DNA of 51,574 nt, taken from NCBI GenBank assembly GCA_903887485.1, contig CAISPV010000102.1:1-51574 (forward strand). The letters are read 5' to 3'. Shown one piece after another: positions 8,040 through 15,825 of the stretch (position 1 is its first letter; each line of letters begins with the position of its first letter). This stretch comes from an uncultured Desulfobulbaceae bacterium. Lineage in GTDB: Bacteria; Desulfobacterota; Desulfobulbia; Desulfobulbales; Desulfocapsaceae. The notes below the pieces were generated by a model. The model searched no databases. It had not been told where the DNA came from and was given only the letters and a program-made list of their open reading frames with translations. The position numbers and the translations under genes were made by a program.

Positions 8040-9119
8040 CTACAAGGAAGAGAGTTTACTCTTGGCCTGTTGTGCCTCTGGGCTGGAGCCATAGGACGAT
8101 ATGATTTTCTGGTAAAGGATCTTGGCCGTATCCTTATCCGAGAGTTGCTCAAAGGCCATGGCCTGTTTGAGGAGGGCTGCGGGTGTCTTTGGATGTTTAG
8201 GCTGGCTGGAGATGATCTTTTGATACTGCAGGATAGCCTGATCGTATTCTTTTTGCTGGTAGAGACATTCTCCCATCATGTAACGGGCCTGGATGGCGTT
8301 AGCCCCGCTGGCGTTTTTATTGAGAGAAGACTCAAATGTCTCATAGGCATTTTGGTAATTCCCGGCCTCGTATTTCTTTTGCGCTTGATTGAAAAGTTCA
8401 TCAGTAGGTGCAGCCGCCGCAGCCGGAGCCGGCTGTTCTTGTTCCTTCTTCGGGGCTGGTTTTGGTGTGGGTGCAACTGGAGTTACTGGAGCCACATCCG
8501 CAGAAGCTGGTTCCGTTGATGGTGGGGGCGCATGAACGGTTGAGGATGGGGTGTTCGCCTCTTGTTTCATTGCCGCTGGTGCCTGTCCCTTGATCTGCTT
8601 TTTTCGTTCCGCCTGAAAATGGGCAACACCCTGGTTGTTTCCTGCTGTTTTCACCTTTAACCTTGCCGCTTCCGCCGCATCGGCAGCGGCACTGGCCTTT
8701 CGTTCCGCCTCTTGTGTCCGTGCCGACTGAAGGGTGGCTACACTGTCCTGCTGCTGTTTCAGTTGTTCATTAAGCTGGGTTATCTTGATATCGGTTTCTG
8801 AAGATTGCTTGTTCACTATGTCATGAAGTGAGCTTTCCAGCCCTTTGTTTTTTTCCTGAAGCTGACGATTGGTAACTGCTGTTGCCTCAAGTTCACTCTT
8901 CAGCACCAGAATCTCCTGTTGCATCTCATTTAACTGTCCGGATGAGCTGGCCTGTTTCTTCTGCATCTCACCAACGGTATTGGACTGCATATCCTCCAGT
9001 TTTTTATTGACTGCCCGTAACTGATAGGAGAGGGTTTTAACCTCTTCCTGACTTGCGCATTGGACAAGAAAAGGGGTCACGGCGAGAAGAAAAAGGAGAG
9101 TAACAAGAGATTTATTCAT
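8040..9119 (-). CDS. cpoB: Tol-Pal system protein CpoB/YbgF, predicted lipoprotein
   Basis: A 359-aa periplasmic protein. The signal peptide ends in a lipobox (LVQC, Cys21), unlike E. coli CpoB, which is soluble. Residues 25-165 form a long Gln/Glu-rich coiled coil, 170-235 are an Ala/Pro linker, and 238-359 hold TPR repeats (FNQAQKKYEAGNYQNAYETF, then YMMGECLYQQKEYDQAI). CpoB links Tol function to peptidoglycan synthesis during division. It follows tolB by 36 bp; the usual pal gene between them is missing. Confidence 0.88.
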   Translation of the reverse strand: MNKSLVTLLFLLAVTPFLVQCASQEEVKTLSYQLRAVNKKLEDMQSNTVGEMQKKQASSSGQLNEMQQEILVLKSELEATAVTNRQLQEKNKGLESSLHDIVNKQSSETDIKITQLNEQLKQQQDSVATLQSARTQEAERKASAAADAAEAARLKVKTAGNNQGVAHFQAERKKQIKGQAPAAMKQEANTPSSTVHAPPPSTEPASADVAPVTPVAPTPKPAPKKEQEQPAPAAAAAPTDELFNQAQKKYEAGNYQNAYETFESSLNKNASGANAIQARYMMGECLYQQKEYDQAILQYQKIISSQPKHPKTPAALLKQAMAFEQLSDKDTAKILYQKIISSYGSSPEAQQAKSKLSSL

Positions 9120-9155
9120 GGCATATACCTGTTTAATGATATTTGTAATAAAATA

Positions 9156-10454
9156 TTATTTTTTGGAGGACCAACGGGGATATGTTTGGTTACCTTTTAA
9201 CGAAAAAAGTTGCCGCTGATAGGTGCCGTTTTTCAGAATGGCGTAAATTCTCTGCCCCCCTCCTTCCCGTTTTGCGAAGATCAGTTGTTTGCCGTCAGGA
9301 GACCAGTCAGGTGATTCGTGATGACCTGAGTCTTTGGTAACCTGAACAGGCGCAGCACCTGTTTCTGGATGGATGGTGCAAATCTGGTATGAGCCATTCG
9401 TCAGGCTGGAGTATGCCAGAAGATCACCTTTGGGAGACCAGGATGGTTCGGCATTTTCTGTACCCTGAAAGGTAAGCCTCTGAACATTTTTTGTATTGAG
9501 ATCCATAAGATAGACCTGTGGCTTTCCGCTGCGGTCAGAGACGAAGGCAATTCGCCTGCCGTCAGGTGACCAGGCTGCCGAGACATTGATCCCTGAACGT
9601 GCGGTCAGTTGTTCCAGCACATTCCCCTGCCGGTCAAGCAGATAGAGATCAGGATTTCCGTCCTTGCTCATGGTCAGGACCATTTTTTGTCCATCCGGCG
9701 ACCAGGCTGGAGCCAGATTCATCCCTTTTCTTCTGGACAGGGCCTGGGTCGAGGTGCTTTGGTCGAGGTTGGTGATATAGAGATCCTGATTGCCCTTATG
9801 ATAGGAGGTATAGCTGAGACTCTGCCCATCAGGGGTAAAACGGGGAGAGATCACCAGGTTGCGATGGCGGGTGATCTGTCTTGTTTTGTCGCCCAGGATA
9901 TTTGTCAGGTAGGCCTCTTTGGCGCCACTGCTGTCGGAAATAAAGGCAATCTGGCTGGAGGCAATACCTTGTTCACCCGTGAGTTCCTTGATGACATTGT
10001 CACAGAATTTAAAAATTATTTCCTGCTTCTGCTCAGTTGTCCCAGTATATTTTTTACCGAGGATCGTATCTCCTTTTGCTATATCCACAAGGCGCATTTC
10101 AAAATTGATTCCTGCAGGTGACGAAGAATACGTGCCCAGAATGGTATAGTCGGCGCCAAGTTGTTTCCAGTCAGGAGACCCGGATCCGGCATAGTTCTGA
10201 TTGGGAATAATGGAAATGATCCCATGAAATTCCAACGCTTTTTCCAGGGTGCTGGCCAGTTCATGGCCAAGGGCCTGAGAATCGCCTGGTTGCGCCGTGT
10301 TGGTAAACGAGGGAACGGCCATGTTGATCTTGCGTGTTCCTGAAGCGGTAATGTCGAGATAGACCTTCCCCTCTGCGTGTGCGGAAAAGGGAACGCTGCT
10401 CAGGAGCAGGAGGATACCAAAGAGGAGCGTAACGGTAGAGCGTATCGTGTTCAT
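9156..10454 (-). CDS. tolB: TolB, periplasmic beta-propeller of the Tol system
   Basis: A 432-aa protein with a Sec signal peptide (MNTIRSTVTLLFGILLLLSS ... AHA), an N-terminal TolB domain, and a C-terminal six-bladed propeller with repeated SPDG motifs (PDGQSLSY, SPDGQKMV, SPDGRRIA, SPKGDLLA, SPDGKQLI). The ATG at 10454 is chosen because the 21 residues encoded upstream would bury the signal peptide. TolB binds Pal and TolA at the outer membrane side of the division site. No strong Shine-Dalgarno is visible. Confidence 0.93.
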   Translation of the reverse strand: MNTIRSTVTLLFGILLLLSSVPFSAHAEGKVYLDITASGTRKINMAVPSFTNTAQPGDSQALGHELASTLEKALEFHGIISIIPNQNYAGSGSPDWKQLGADYTILGTYSSSPAGINFEMRLVDIAKGDTILGKKYTGTTEQKQEIIFKFCDNVIKELTGEQGIASSQIAFISDSSGAKEAYLTNILGDKTRQITRHRNLVISPRFTPDGQSLSYTSYHKGNQDLYITNLDQSTSTQALSRRKGMNLAPAWSPDGQKMVLTMSKDGNPDLYLLDRQGNVLEQLTARSGINVSAAWSPDGRRIAFVSDRSGKPQVYLMDLNTKNVQRLTFQGTENAEPSWSPKGDLLAYSSLTNGSYQICTIHPETGAAPVQVTKDSGHHESPDWSPDGKQLIFAKREGGGQRIYAILKNGTYQRQLFSLKGNQTYPRWSSKK

Positions 10455-10532
10455 GATGTGATGAAGGGGAAAAAGGTGAAAATAATGAATGGTTTTAAGA
10501 TCCAAAGAGTGTACCACTGATAGATTAAAAAA

Positions 10533-11621
10533 TCACTGAATTCCGCTTGGCTTGAATTTGAGACCAACTTCAAGACGTTGTTTTTGCAAGGCTGCTGGCG
10601 GCGCAGGTAGAGGATTCGCGGCCTCCAGGGTCTTGAGCACAAACTGATCAAAAAGCTTATCCCCTGATTCCTGCTCAAAGGAGTGGCTGACAATCTGTCC
10701 GTCACTGGCAATCGTGATGCTGACCACTGCCTGCAGATTGGGCTCCCATGTCTTGATATCGGGTGGCCGCCAGTATTGTTGGATGTGGCCCATAATGGTT
10801 GCATAATACTGTTGTTCCAGGACACCCATGCTTTTGGCATTGCCGGTACCGGATTGTGAAGACGCTGCATGCGATGTGCTCGAACTGGTTGCTGTCCGAA
10901 GCTGATCGCGCAGGGCATCCTTGGCATCTGCCGCCGCCATTCTGGCCTCGAGCTCAGCACGTCTGGCTTCTTCTCTTGCTGCGGCCACTTGCCGTTGCTT
11001 TTTTATGGTTTCTTGAGCCGTGTTTTCTTTTTTTACTTCTTCCTGGAGCTGTTTAGCGATGTTTTTTAATTCGTCTTTACGGATTTTTGCATCCTCGGCA
11101 CGGGGGGCAGGGATTTCTTTGACCTCTTTTTTCAGCTTTTGTTTTAACGGCTTGATGGAGATCGCCTCGGCTGGTGCCGGGGGCGCTACCGGTTCAGGCA
11201 CGACTGTTGGCTCTGGAACGGGAACGGGTTTTTCTATGGGAGGAGGAATTTTTTTTGCAACTTCCGGTTTAATTATTTCAGCAGGTTTTGGTGGTACAAT
11301 CTCCTCCTTAACCTCTTCTTTTACTTCTTCCTTTACCTCTGCTTTTACTTCTTGCTTAATTGGCTGTTTTGTCGCTTTTATTGCTGTCGGGGCCGCCGGG
11401 GCCGCAGGCCCATTTTGGGCCGCAGGTTCAGCAGCACTCATCAGATCAATGGTGGTGATTTCCGGCAGTATGGGACGTTGATTCAGTAATTTTGGCAGAA
11501 ATATGGCGGACAACAGGATAAGAAGGTGGAGGCCAACCGCCAGATTGATTGGGAGCTTCCATTCGCCGGGCGGGGTATGTGGGGATATATGTTTCTGCAA
11601 CACGTTACTACTTTTCTTCAA
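10533..11621 (-). CDS. tolA: TolA/TonB-like energy-transducing protein
   Basis: A 362-aa inner-membrane protein with one N-terminal transmembrane helix (about 24-46), then a long Lys/Glu/Pro-rich region (70-190), a charged coiled coil (195-250), and a C-terminal TonB/TolA domain (about 270-360, VVSITIASDGQIVSHSF ... LKTLEAANPLPAP). It transmits proton-motive force from TolQR across the periplasm. The predicted start is TTG at 11621, overlapping the end of tolR by 14 bp; an in-frame GTG at residue 7 is an alternative. The operon position favours TolA over TonB. Confidence 0.85.
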   Translation of the reverse strand: MKKSSNVLQKHISPHTPPGEWKLPINLAVGLHLLILLSAIFLPKLLNQRPILPEITTIDLMSAAEPAAQNGPAAPAAPTAIKATKQPIKQEVKAEVKEEVKEEVKEEIVPPKPAEIIKPEVAKKIPPPIEKPVPVPEPTVVPEPVAPPAPAEAISIKPLKQKLKKEVKEIPAPRAEDAKIRKDELKNIAKQLQEEVKKENTAQETIKKQRQVAAAREEARRAELEARMAAADAKDALRDQLRTATSSSTSHAASSQSGTGNAKSMGVLEQQYYATIMGHIQQYWRPPDIKTWEPNLQAVVSITIASDGQIVSHSFEQESGDKLFDQFVLKTLEAANPLPAPPAALQKQRLEVGLKFKPSGIQ

Positions 11622-12033
11622 TTGGTTTGGTCATCATTCCCAGCTTGGCAAATCCTGCTGCTTTAATGTTGGCCATGGTTACTGCAACTACTTTATAGGC
11701 AACATTTTCGTCAGCTGAGAGGAAGATGGGTTCCTCTTTGCCTTTTTCATTCATTATCTTTTTCAGTTGCTCCAACAAGACCGCTTGGGTGTATTCGATC
11801 TTGCCAAGATAAATCTTTCCGTCTTTTTTAATAGTTACAACTAATGGATCTTCTTTCTGCCGCAGTGAATTTGCTGTGGTTGCCGGCAAGTCCACATCAA
11901 GTCCCTGGGTCATCATCGGGGCGGTCACCATGAAGATGATGAGCAACACCAACATAACATCCACCAGGGGCGTTACGTTGATATCAGCAACCAATCCCCT
12001 TGCTCCATTTCCCCTGCTTGATCCCATTCCCAT
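11608..12033 (-). CDS. tolR: TolR, ExbD/TolR-family stator protein
   Basis: A 141-aa protein with an N-terminal transmembrane helix containing the family's proton-path Asp (INVTPLVDVMLVLLIIF) and a periplasmic domain (DLPATTA, then VTIKKDGKIYL and ADENVAYKVV). It forms the TolQR motor with the upstream tolQ. It is 35 bp downstream of tolQ and overlaps tolA. Confidence 0.93.
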   Translation of the reverse strand: MGMGSSRGNGARGLVADINVTPLVDVMLVLLIIFMVTAPMMTQGLDVDLPATTANSLRQKEDPLVVTIKKDGKIYLGKIEYTQAVLLEQLKKIMNEKGKEEPIFLSADENVAYKVVAVTMANIKAAGFAKLGMMTKPIEEK

Positions 12034-12068
12034 TTTCTTCGTATCCAGTAAAAAAGTATGTTGTCTAT

Positions 12069-12770
12069 TTATGTGCGGCTTATCATGTCGCGTTCAATAA
12101 GGTTGAGAAAATCGGTGGAGAAATTCTGCATCTCGCCGTCAATATAGGTAACTTTATTGGCAAAATAATTATAAAAGATAACTGCCGGGATGGCAACGGC
12201 AAGGCCTGCGGCTGTTGCTATCAGGGCCTCGGAGATACCAGGGGCGACAACGGCCAGTGATGCGGAACCTCGTGCGCCGATTTCGTGAAATGAGGCCATG
12301 ATCCCCCAGACCGTACCAAACAGGCCGATAAATGGGGTCGCGCTGCCGGTGGTAGCCAGGAAGGGAAGATATTTTCCCATTGCCGTAATCTCCTGCGATT
12401 CAGCCTTGCGGATGGCCCGTTTCAGATTATCCAGGGTTGCCATCTGCATCTCCAGGGTTTCCGGTTGCTGGCCTTCATCTTTCCGGCTGCGAATTTTGTT
12501 GATCTTCTGGAGTTCGGTAAAGCCTGCTGAAAAGATGGCGGCCTCGGGGCTGTATTCATAGTCTTGGGCAGAGTCGTAGGCCTGGCTGAGTTTGCTCGAA
12601 GACCAGAACGCTTCTATAAAGTCCTGGGTATCGTTAGAGACTTTTTTAAACAGTCGCACCTTAATAAAAACAATCGACCAGGATATCAGTGAAAAAAGAA
12701 GAAGAACAAGCATGACCAGTTGTCCAACCGGCCCAGCGTGTAAAATCATGTTAGCGATAGAGAGCTGCAC
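12069..12770 (-). CDS. tolQ: TolQ, MotA/TolQ/ExbB proton-channel protein
   Basis: A 233-aa inner-membrane protein with a first transmembrane helix at about 17-37 and the conserved channel region near the C-terminus (LPFLATTGSATPFIGLFGTVWGIM, then GISEALIATAAGLAVAIPAV). It starts with GTG at 12770, with AAGGAA about 8 nt upstream. It is the first gene of the tol operon. The 12771-12895 stretch upstream must hold its promoter, but no convincing -35/-10 pair was found. Confidence 0.92.
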   Translation of the reverse strand: MQLSIANMILHAGPVGQLVMLVLLLFSLISWSIVFIKVRLFKKVSNDTQDFIEAFWSSSKLSQAYDSAQDYEYSPEAAIFSAGFTELQKINKIRSRKDEGQQPETLEMQMATLDNLKRAIRKAESQEITAMGKYLPFLATTGSATPFIGLFGTVWGIMASFHEIGARGSASLAVVAPGISEALIATAAGLAVAIPAVIFYNYFANKVTYIDGEMQNFSTDFLNLIERDMISRT

Positions 12771-12895
12771 GTTTGTATTCCTTTAAGTGTTGATTCCGCT
12801 TAATGCGAAACGTATTGGTTGTGGGTTCTGTATCGTTCAAAAATCACTATCTATTATCGATGCTACAAACAATTCCTAACTATTTAAACTTGAGG

Positions 12896-12929
12896 AGAGA
12901 TTTATCTGAATCCTGTCAGATAAATCTCT
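12896..12929. repeat. Perfect 14-bp inverted repeat between the lipid cluster and tolQ
   Basis: AGAGATTTATCTGA (12896-12909) and TCAGATAAATCTCT (12916-12929) are exact reverse complements with a 6-nt loop. It lies 28 bp past the end of the small UGA-containing ORF and 126 bp before tolQ. No T run follows on either strand, so it is either a T-less 3'-end hairpin protecting the mRNA or an operator for tolQ. Confidence 0.7.
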
Positions 12930-12956
12930 GGCAAAATACTCCTTTTGCATAAAAAA

Positions 12957-13187
12957 TCAACTCCCAGCTTGCTGGTATAATTCTTCCCGCCACGCCTCCA
13001 ACTGATTTTGATAGTCATTAACTGAAGAAATCATTCCGCACCCCGTGCAGACAGTCTTGGCGTTATGTCAGCATCCCTGCAGGTGCACTTTTTTCTGACC
13101 GCAGTAGAGGCAGAGGAAGGTCGGCTCTGTATCCTTTGAATCTGTTTTCTTGAGAGCAGATGAGGTGGGAGAGGCTGAGTCAATCAT
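12957..13187 (-). CDS. Candidate small selenoprotein, CxxC...CU...CxxC (in-frame UGA at 13070-13068)
   Basis: The frame starts with ATG at 13187, overlapping the FabZ-like gene's stop as ATGA, and runs 76 codons to TGA at 12959-12957 if the internal TGA is read as selenocysteine. The protein has a polar N-terminus, CLYC at residues 26-29, then QGC-Sec-HN (C39, U40), CTGC (47-50) and a helical acidic tail. The symmetric CxxC-CU-CxxC arrangement suggests a redox or metal-binding ribbon. A SECIS-like hairpin follows the UGA: CTGCAC (13050-13045), loop GGG, GTGCGG (13041-13036), with the loop 23 nt downstream. Alternatives are a 39-aa peptide or a nonsense-mutated Cys gene. No known family is recognised. 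Confidence 0.6.
13036..13070 (-). promoter_or_regulatory. Candidate bacterial SECIS element
   Basis: After the UGA (13070-13068) come 17 nt, a 6-bp stem CTGCAC/GTGCGG (one G-U) and a 3-nt loop GGG. Loop distance, stem length and a G at the first loop position meet the published bacterial SECIS pattern (loop 16-37 nt after UGA, G among the first two loop bases). Confidence 0.5.
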
Positions 13188-13630
13188 GGCTGTAGGGAAG
13201 ATGTCATGGCACAGGAAAAATCAACCTGAACGGCAATCTTTTCTTTGACGCGCAGGATTCCTTTCAGGAACCAGGCACCGGCAATTTTTTCTCTCACATT
13301 TACCTGCATCTGGATGATGCTGCCCGGTCCCACAGGACGTTTGAAGCGGGCTCCGCCAATGCGGGCGAGGACAGGAATACCGTGTTGTGTTTTCTGTTCA
13401 TCCTGTAACATTCTGGCAATCAGCAGGGCGCCGGTCTGAAACAGGGCCTCGCAGAGGATGACTCCCGGCAGGATCGGATGCTCAGGATAATGCCCCTTGA
13501 AGATGTCCAGGTCTTCAGGGATGGTTTTTTCCGTAACCATGGTCCCTGCCTCATAGCTGATAATCCTGTCAATCCAGAGGAAGGGCGGCCGATGCGGGAT
13601 CAGGGCCGTAATGAGCGGGTCAATAGTCAT
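13184..13630 (-). CDS. FabZ-like 3-hydroxyacyl-ACP dehydratase
   Basis: A 148-aa hot-dog-fold dehydratase. The N-terminus IPHRPPFLWIDRI matches the FabZ entry motif, and GHYPEHPILPGVILCEALFQTGALL holds the active-site His and Glu of the family. It would dehydrate 3-hydroxyacyl-ACP made by the adjacent FabG. It lies 6 bp after fabG and shares an ATGA overlap with the UGA-containing ORF. It belongs to a dedicated synthase cluster rather than to housekeeping fatty-acid genes, judging from its CrtI-type neighbours. Confidence 0.85.
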   Translation of the reverse strand: MTIDPLITALIPHRPPFLWIDRIISYEAGTMVTEKTIPEDLDIFKGHYPEHPILPGVILCEALFQTGALLIARMLQDEQKTQHGIPVLARIGGARFKRPVGPGSIIQMQVNVREKIAGAWFLKGILRVKEKIAVQVDFSCAMTSSLQP

Positions 13631-13636
13631 GGCGGC

Positions 13637-14377
13637 TTATAAGCCTCCGTTAACTTCCAGCACCGCGCCGGTAATGTAGGAGGCCTGCCGGCCGGCAAGA
13701 AAGAGAACCGCGTCCGCTACTTCTTCCGGAGTGCCAAAACGGCGCATGGGCACCAGATTCTTGTAGGCAGCCACTTGCTCGGCGCTCAGGTCGTCAAGGA
13801 GATCGGTGGCGATAAATCCTGGGGAGACACAGTTGACGGTGATCTTTTTGCGGGCGGTTTCCTTGGCCAGACTCTTGGTCATGCCGATTTGTCCAGCTTT
13901 GGAAGCCGCATAGTTGGCTTGACCGGCAAAGCCGAGATGAGCAACGGGGGAGGTGATATTGATGATCCGGCCATATTTCTGCTTCATCATCAGGAGTACC
14001 GCCTGCTTGGACATATTAAAGGTGCCGGTGAGATTGACATCAATGACCTGTTGCCAGTCCTTGTTGTCCATGAGGGCCAGAAGGCCATCGCGGCGGATCC
14101 CGGCATTATTGACCAGGATATCAATGGTGTCAAAATCCTCTTCCACTTGCCGGAAGAAATCCTCGACCTGCTTGCTGTCGGAGACATCGCATTGGCGCAG
14201 TTGTAGCCTGTTGCCAAACTGGGCGCATTCCTGGGTAAAGGCCTTGGCCGCCTCGCTATTGCTGCCATAAATCCCGATGACAGACGCGCCAGCTTTGAGA
14301 AAGGCCAGGGTGATGGCCCGGCCCAAGCCGCGACTCGCCCCGGTGACAATAACTTTTTGATCAATAAAGGTGGTCAT
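13637..14377 (-). CDS. FabG-like 3-oxoacyl-ACP reductase (SDR)
   Basis: A 246-aa classical short-chain dehydrogenase: TGASRGLG at 12-19, NNAG at 90-93, catalytic Ser143 (NITSP) and Y156-x3-K160 (YAASK), ending in the family's VNGGL. It reduces 3-oxoacyl-ACP with NADPH. It sits 9 bp after the second FAD oxidoreductase gene and 6 bp before the dehydratase, consistent with a single operon. Confidence 0.88.
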   Translation of the reverse strand: MTTFIDQKVIVTGASRGLGRAITLAFLKAGASVIGIYGSNSEAAKAFTQECAQFGNRLQLRQCDVSDSKQVEDFFRQVEEDFDTIDILVNNAGIRRDGLLALMDNKDWQQVIDVNLTGTFNMSKQAVLLMMKQKYGRIINITSPVAHLGFAGQANYAASKAGQIGMTKSLAKETARKKITVNCVSPGFIATDLLDDLSAEQVAAYKNLVPMRRFGTPEEVADAVLFLAGRQASYITGAVLEVNGGL

Positions 14378-14386
14378 ATTCTCTGA

Positions 14387-15793
14387 TTATACACTGCGGA
14401 TATAGCCGTCAACATCATTGGCGACGATCACCCCGTAATTGATTGCCCCAAGCCAGCCGGACATGATGATCCCCACCGAACCGACATGAAAAAGCCCGTG
14501 AACCTCTTTGAAGAGGGAACGGGAGACAGCCAGGCCCTCAAACTTGGTGCCAAAGGAGGTGCCGCGGCTGTGCAGGGTGTAGCGGTTAAAGGTCTTCGGC
14601 GTTGCCGCCTCCAGCCAGTCAATCTTTTCATTTACTCCGGGAAAGTAACGATTCAGATCCACCAGGGTCCGCTCGATGAGGGCTTGCTTCTCGGTTTCAT
14701 AGGCGGCTGGGGTGAGGCTGTTCCAGTCCTCAAACCGGCTGTTCATGGAGGCGACAATGGCATAGCGGTCGTGGCCTGGTCGTGTCTTCGGGTAATAGAC
14801 CGAGAAGGTCTTGGAACGAGTGTGCATGTCGAGCAGTTCGGAAGAGTCGAAAACCGGTGCCGTAGAGGTGAAAAGAAGATCGCCTTTATCTTCAATGGCG
14901 GCATCTTTTTTCAGTCCGATATAGACCTGGCAACTGGAGTTGTTGACCCGAACCGCATCGGCTTTTGCCAGGAAGTCCTGAGAAAAGACATCGCGCCCAG
15001 TCAGATCATAGATGGTATTGGTGATGCCGCTGTTGGAGACTACAGCCGGGGCGGTGATCACTTTGCCGTTCACCTCAACACCGCGCACCTTGCCTTTTTC
15101 CACAATAATTCTGTCAACCTTGGCATTGGTGCAGATCATCACCCCGTTGCGTTCAAGGTCTTCGGTCATTAACTCGATGAGTTTGTCCGTGCCGCCTTCA
15201 AAGGTGAAAACCCCCTTGTTCATGAAGTTGGAAAAGACAATGCCGTAGGTGATGGCTGGATCGTCAAGGGTGGAGCCGTTGGCATAGGTGATCGGTTCCA
15301 TGAGCAGGCGATGGACATCGCTGCGGCCGGGGAAGAATTCGTCAAACAGTTCCCGAGTGGTCATGGTCTGGTCATCGTAAAAATTCATCCCCGCCACCGT
15401 GGAGAAAAAATGGTCGATAGTTGTCTGGGGGATCTTGAATTTTTTCTTCAGCAGGGCGGTAAAATCAACCCGGTCAAAGGTGGTTTGCAGAGAAAACTGG
15501 GGGTTGTCAAAGACGATATTCTTAAGCTGGACAATAGATTGTGTGATCTCCTTGGTCCAGTATTTTTTACAGGTCTTGACCATGCCATAGGGAAAACCAT
15601 GCAGGGAGACGTCGAAGATATGGCCTTTGCGCTTGAACCAGGTGGCAAGACCTCCAAGCTGGTGGTGGAACTCAAGGAGCAGCACCTTGTGGCCGCAATA
15701 GGAGAGCCGTTTGGCCGTGGTCAGGCCACCCAGGCCGGAGCCGATAACAATTACATCGTAGCGGTCGGCTGCTTTGTCTAAAGAAAAGGGCAT
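14387..15793 (-). CDS. CrtI/CrtISO-like FAD-dependent oxidoreductase
   Basis: A 468-aa flavoprotein with the dinucleotide motif [17 protein letters not shown] and [16 protein letters not shown] (residues about 14-55), an internal [10 protein letters not shown] segment and a C-terminal FAD-closing motif ([23 protein letters not shown]). The layout is that of phytoene desaturases, carotene isomerases and retinol saturases. With ACP-linked synthase genes around it, the likely substrate is an acyl or polyene chain and the reaction a desaturation or isomerisation. It is 33 bp after a paralogue with which it shares architecture but modest identity by eye. Confidence 0.8.
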   Translation of the reverse strand: MPFSLDKAADRYDVIVIGSGLGGLTTAKRLSYCGHKVLLLEFHHQLGGLATWFKRKGHIFDVSLHGFPYGMVKTCKKYWTKEITQSIVQLKNIVFDNPQFSLQTTFDRVDFTALLKKKFKIPQTTIDHFFSTVAGMNFYDDQTMTTRELFDEFFPGRSDVHRLLMEPITYANGSTLDDPAITYGIVFSNFMNKGVFTFEGGTDKLIELMTEDLERNGVMICTNAKVDRIIVEKGKVRGVEVNGKVITAPAVVSNSGITNTIYDLTGRDVFSQDFLAKADAVRVNNSSCQVYIGLKKDAAIEDKGDLLFTSTAPVFDSSELLDMHTRSKTFSVYYPKTRPGHDRYAIVASMNSRFEDWNSLTPAAYETEKQALIERTLVDLNRYFPGVNEKIDWLEAATPKTFNRYTLHSRGTSFGTKFEGLAVSRSLFKEVHGLFHVGSVGIIMSGWLGAINYGVIVANDVDGYIRSV

Positions 15794-15825
15794 AAAATTG
15801 TTTTTAGCGTTCTTTGCTTATTAGC

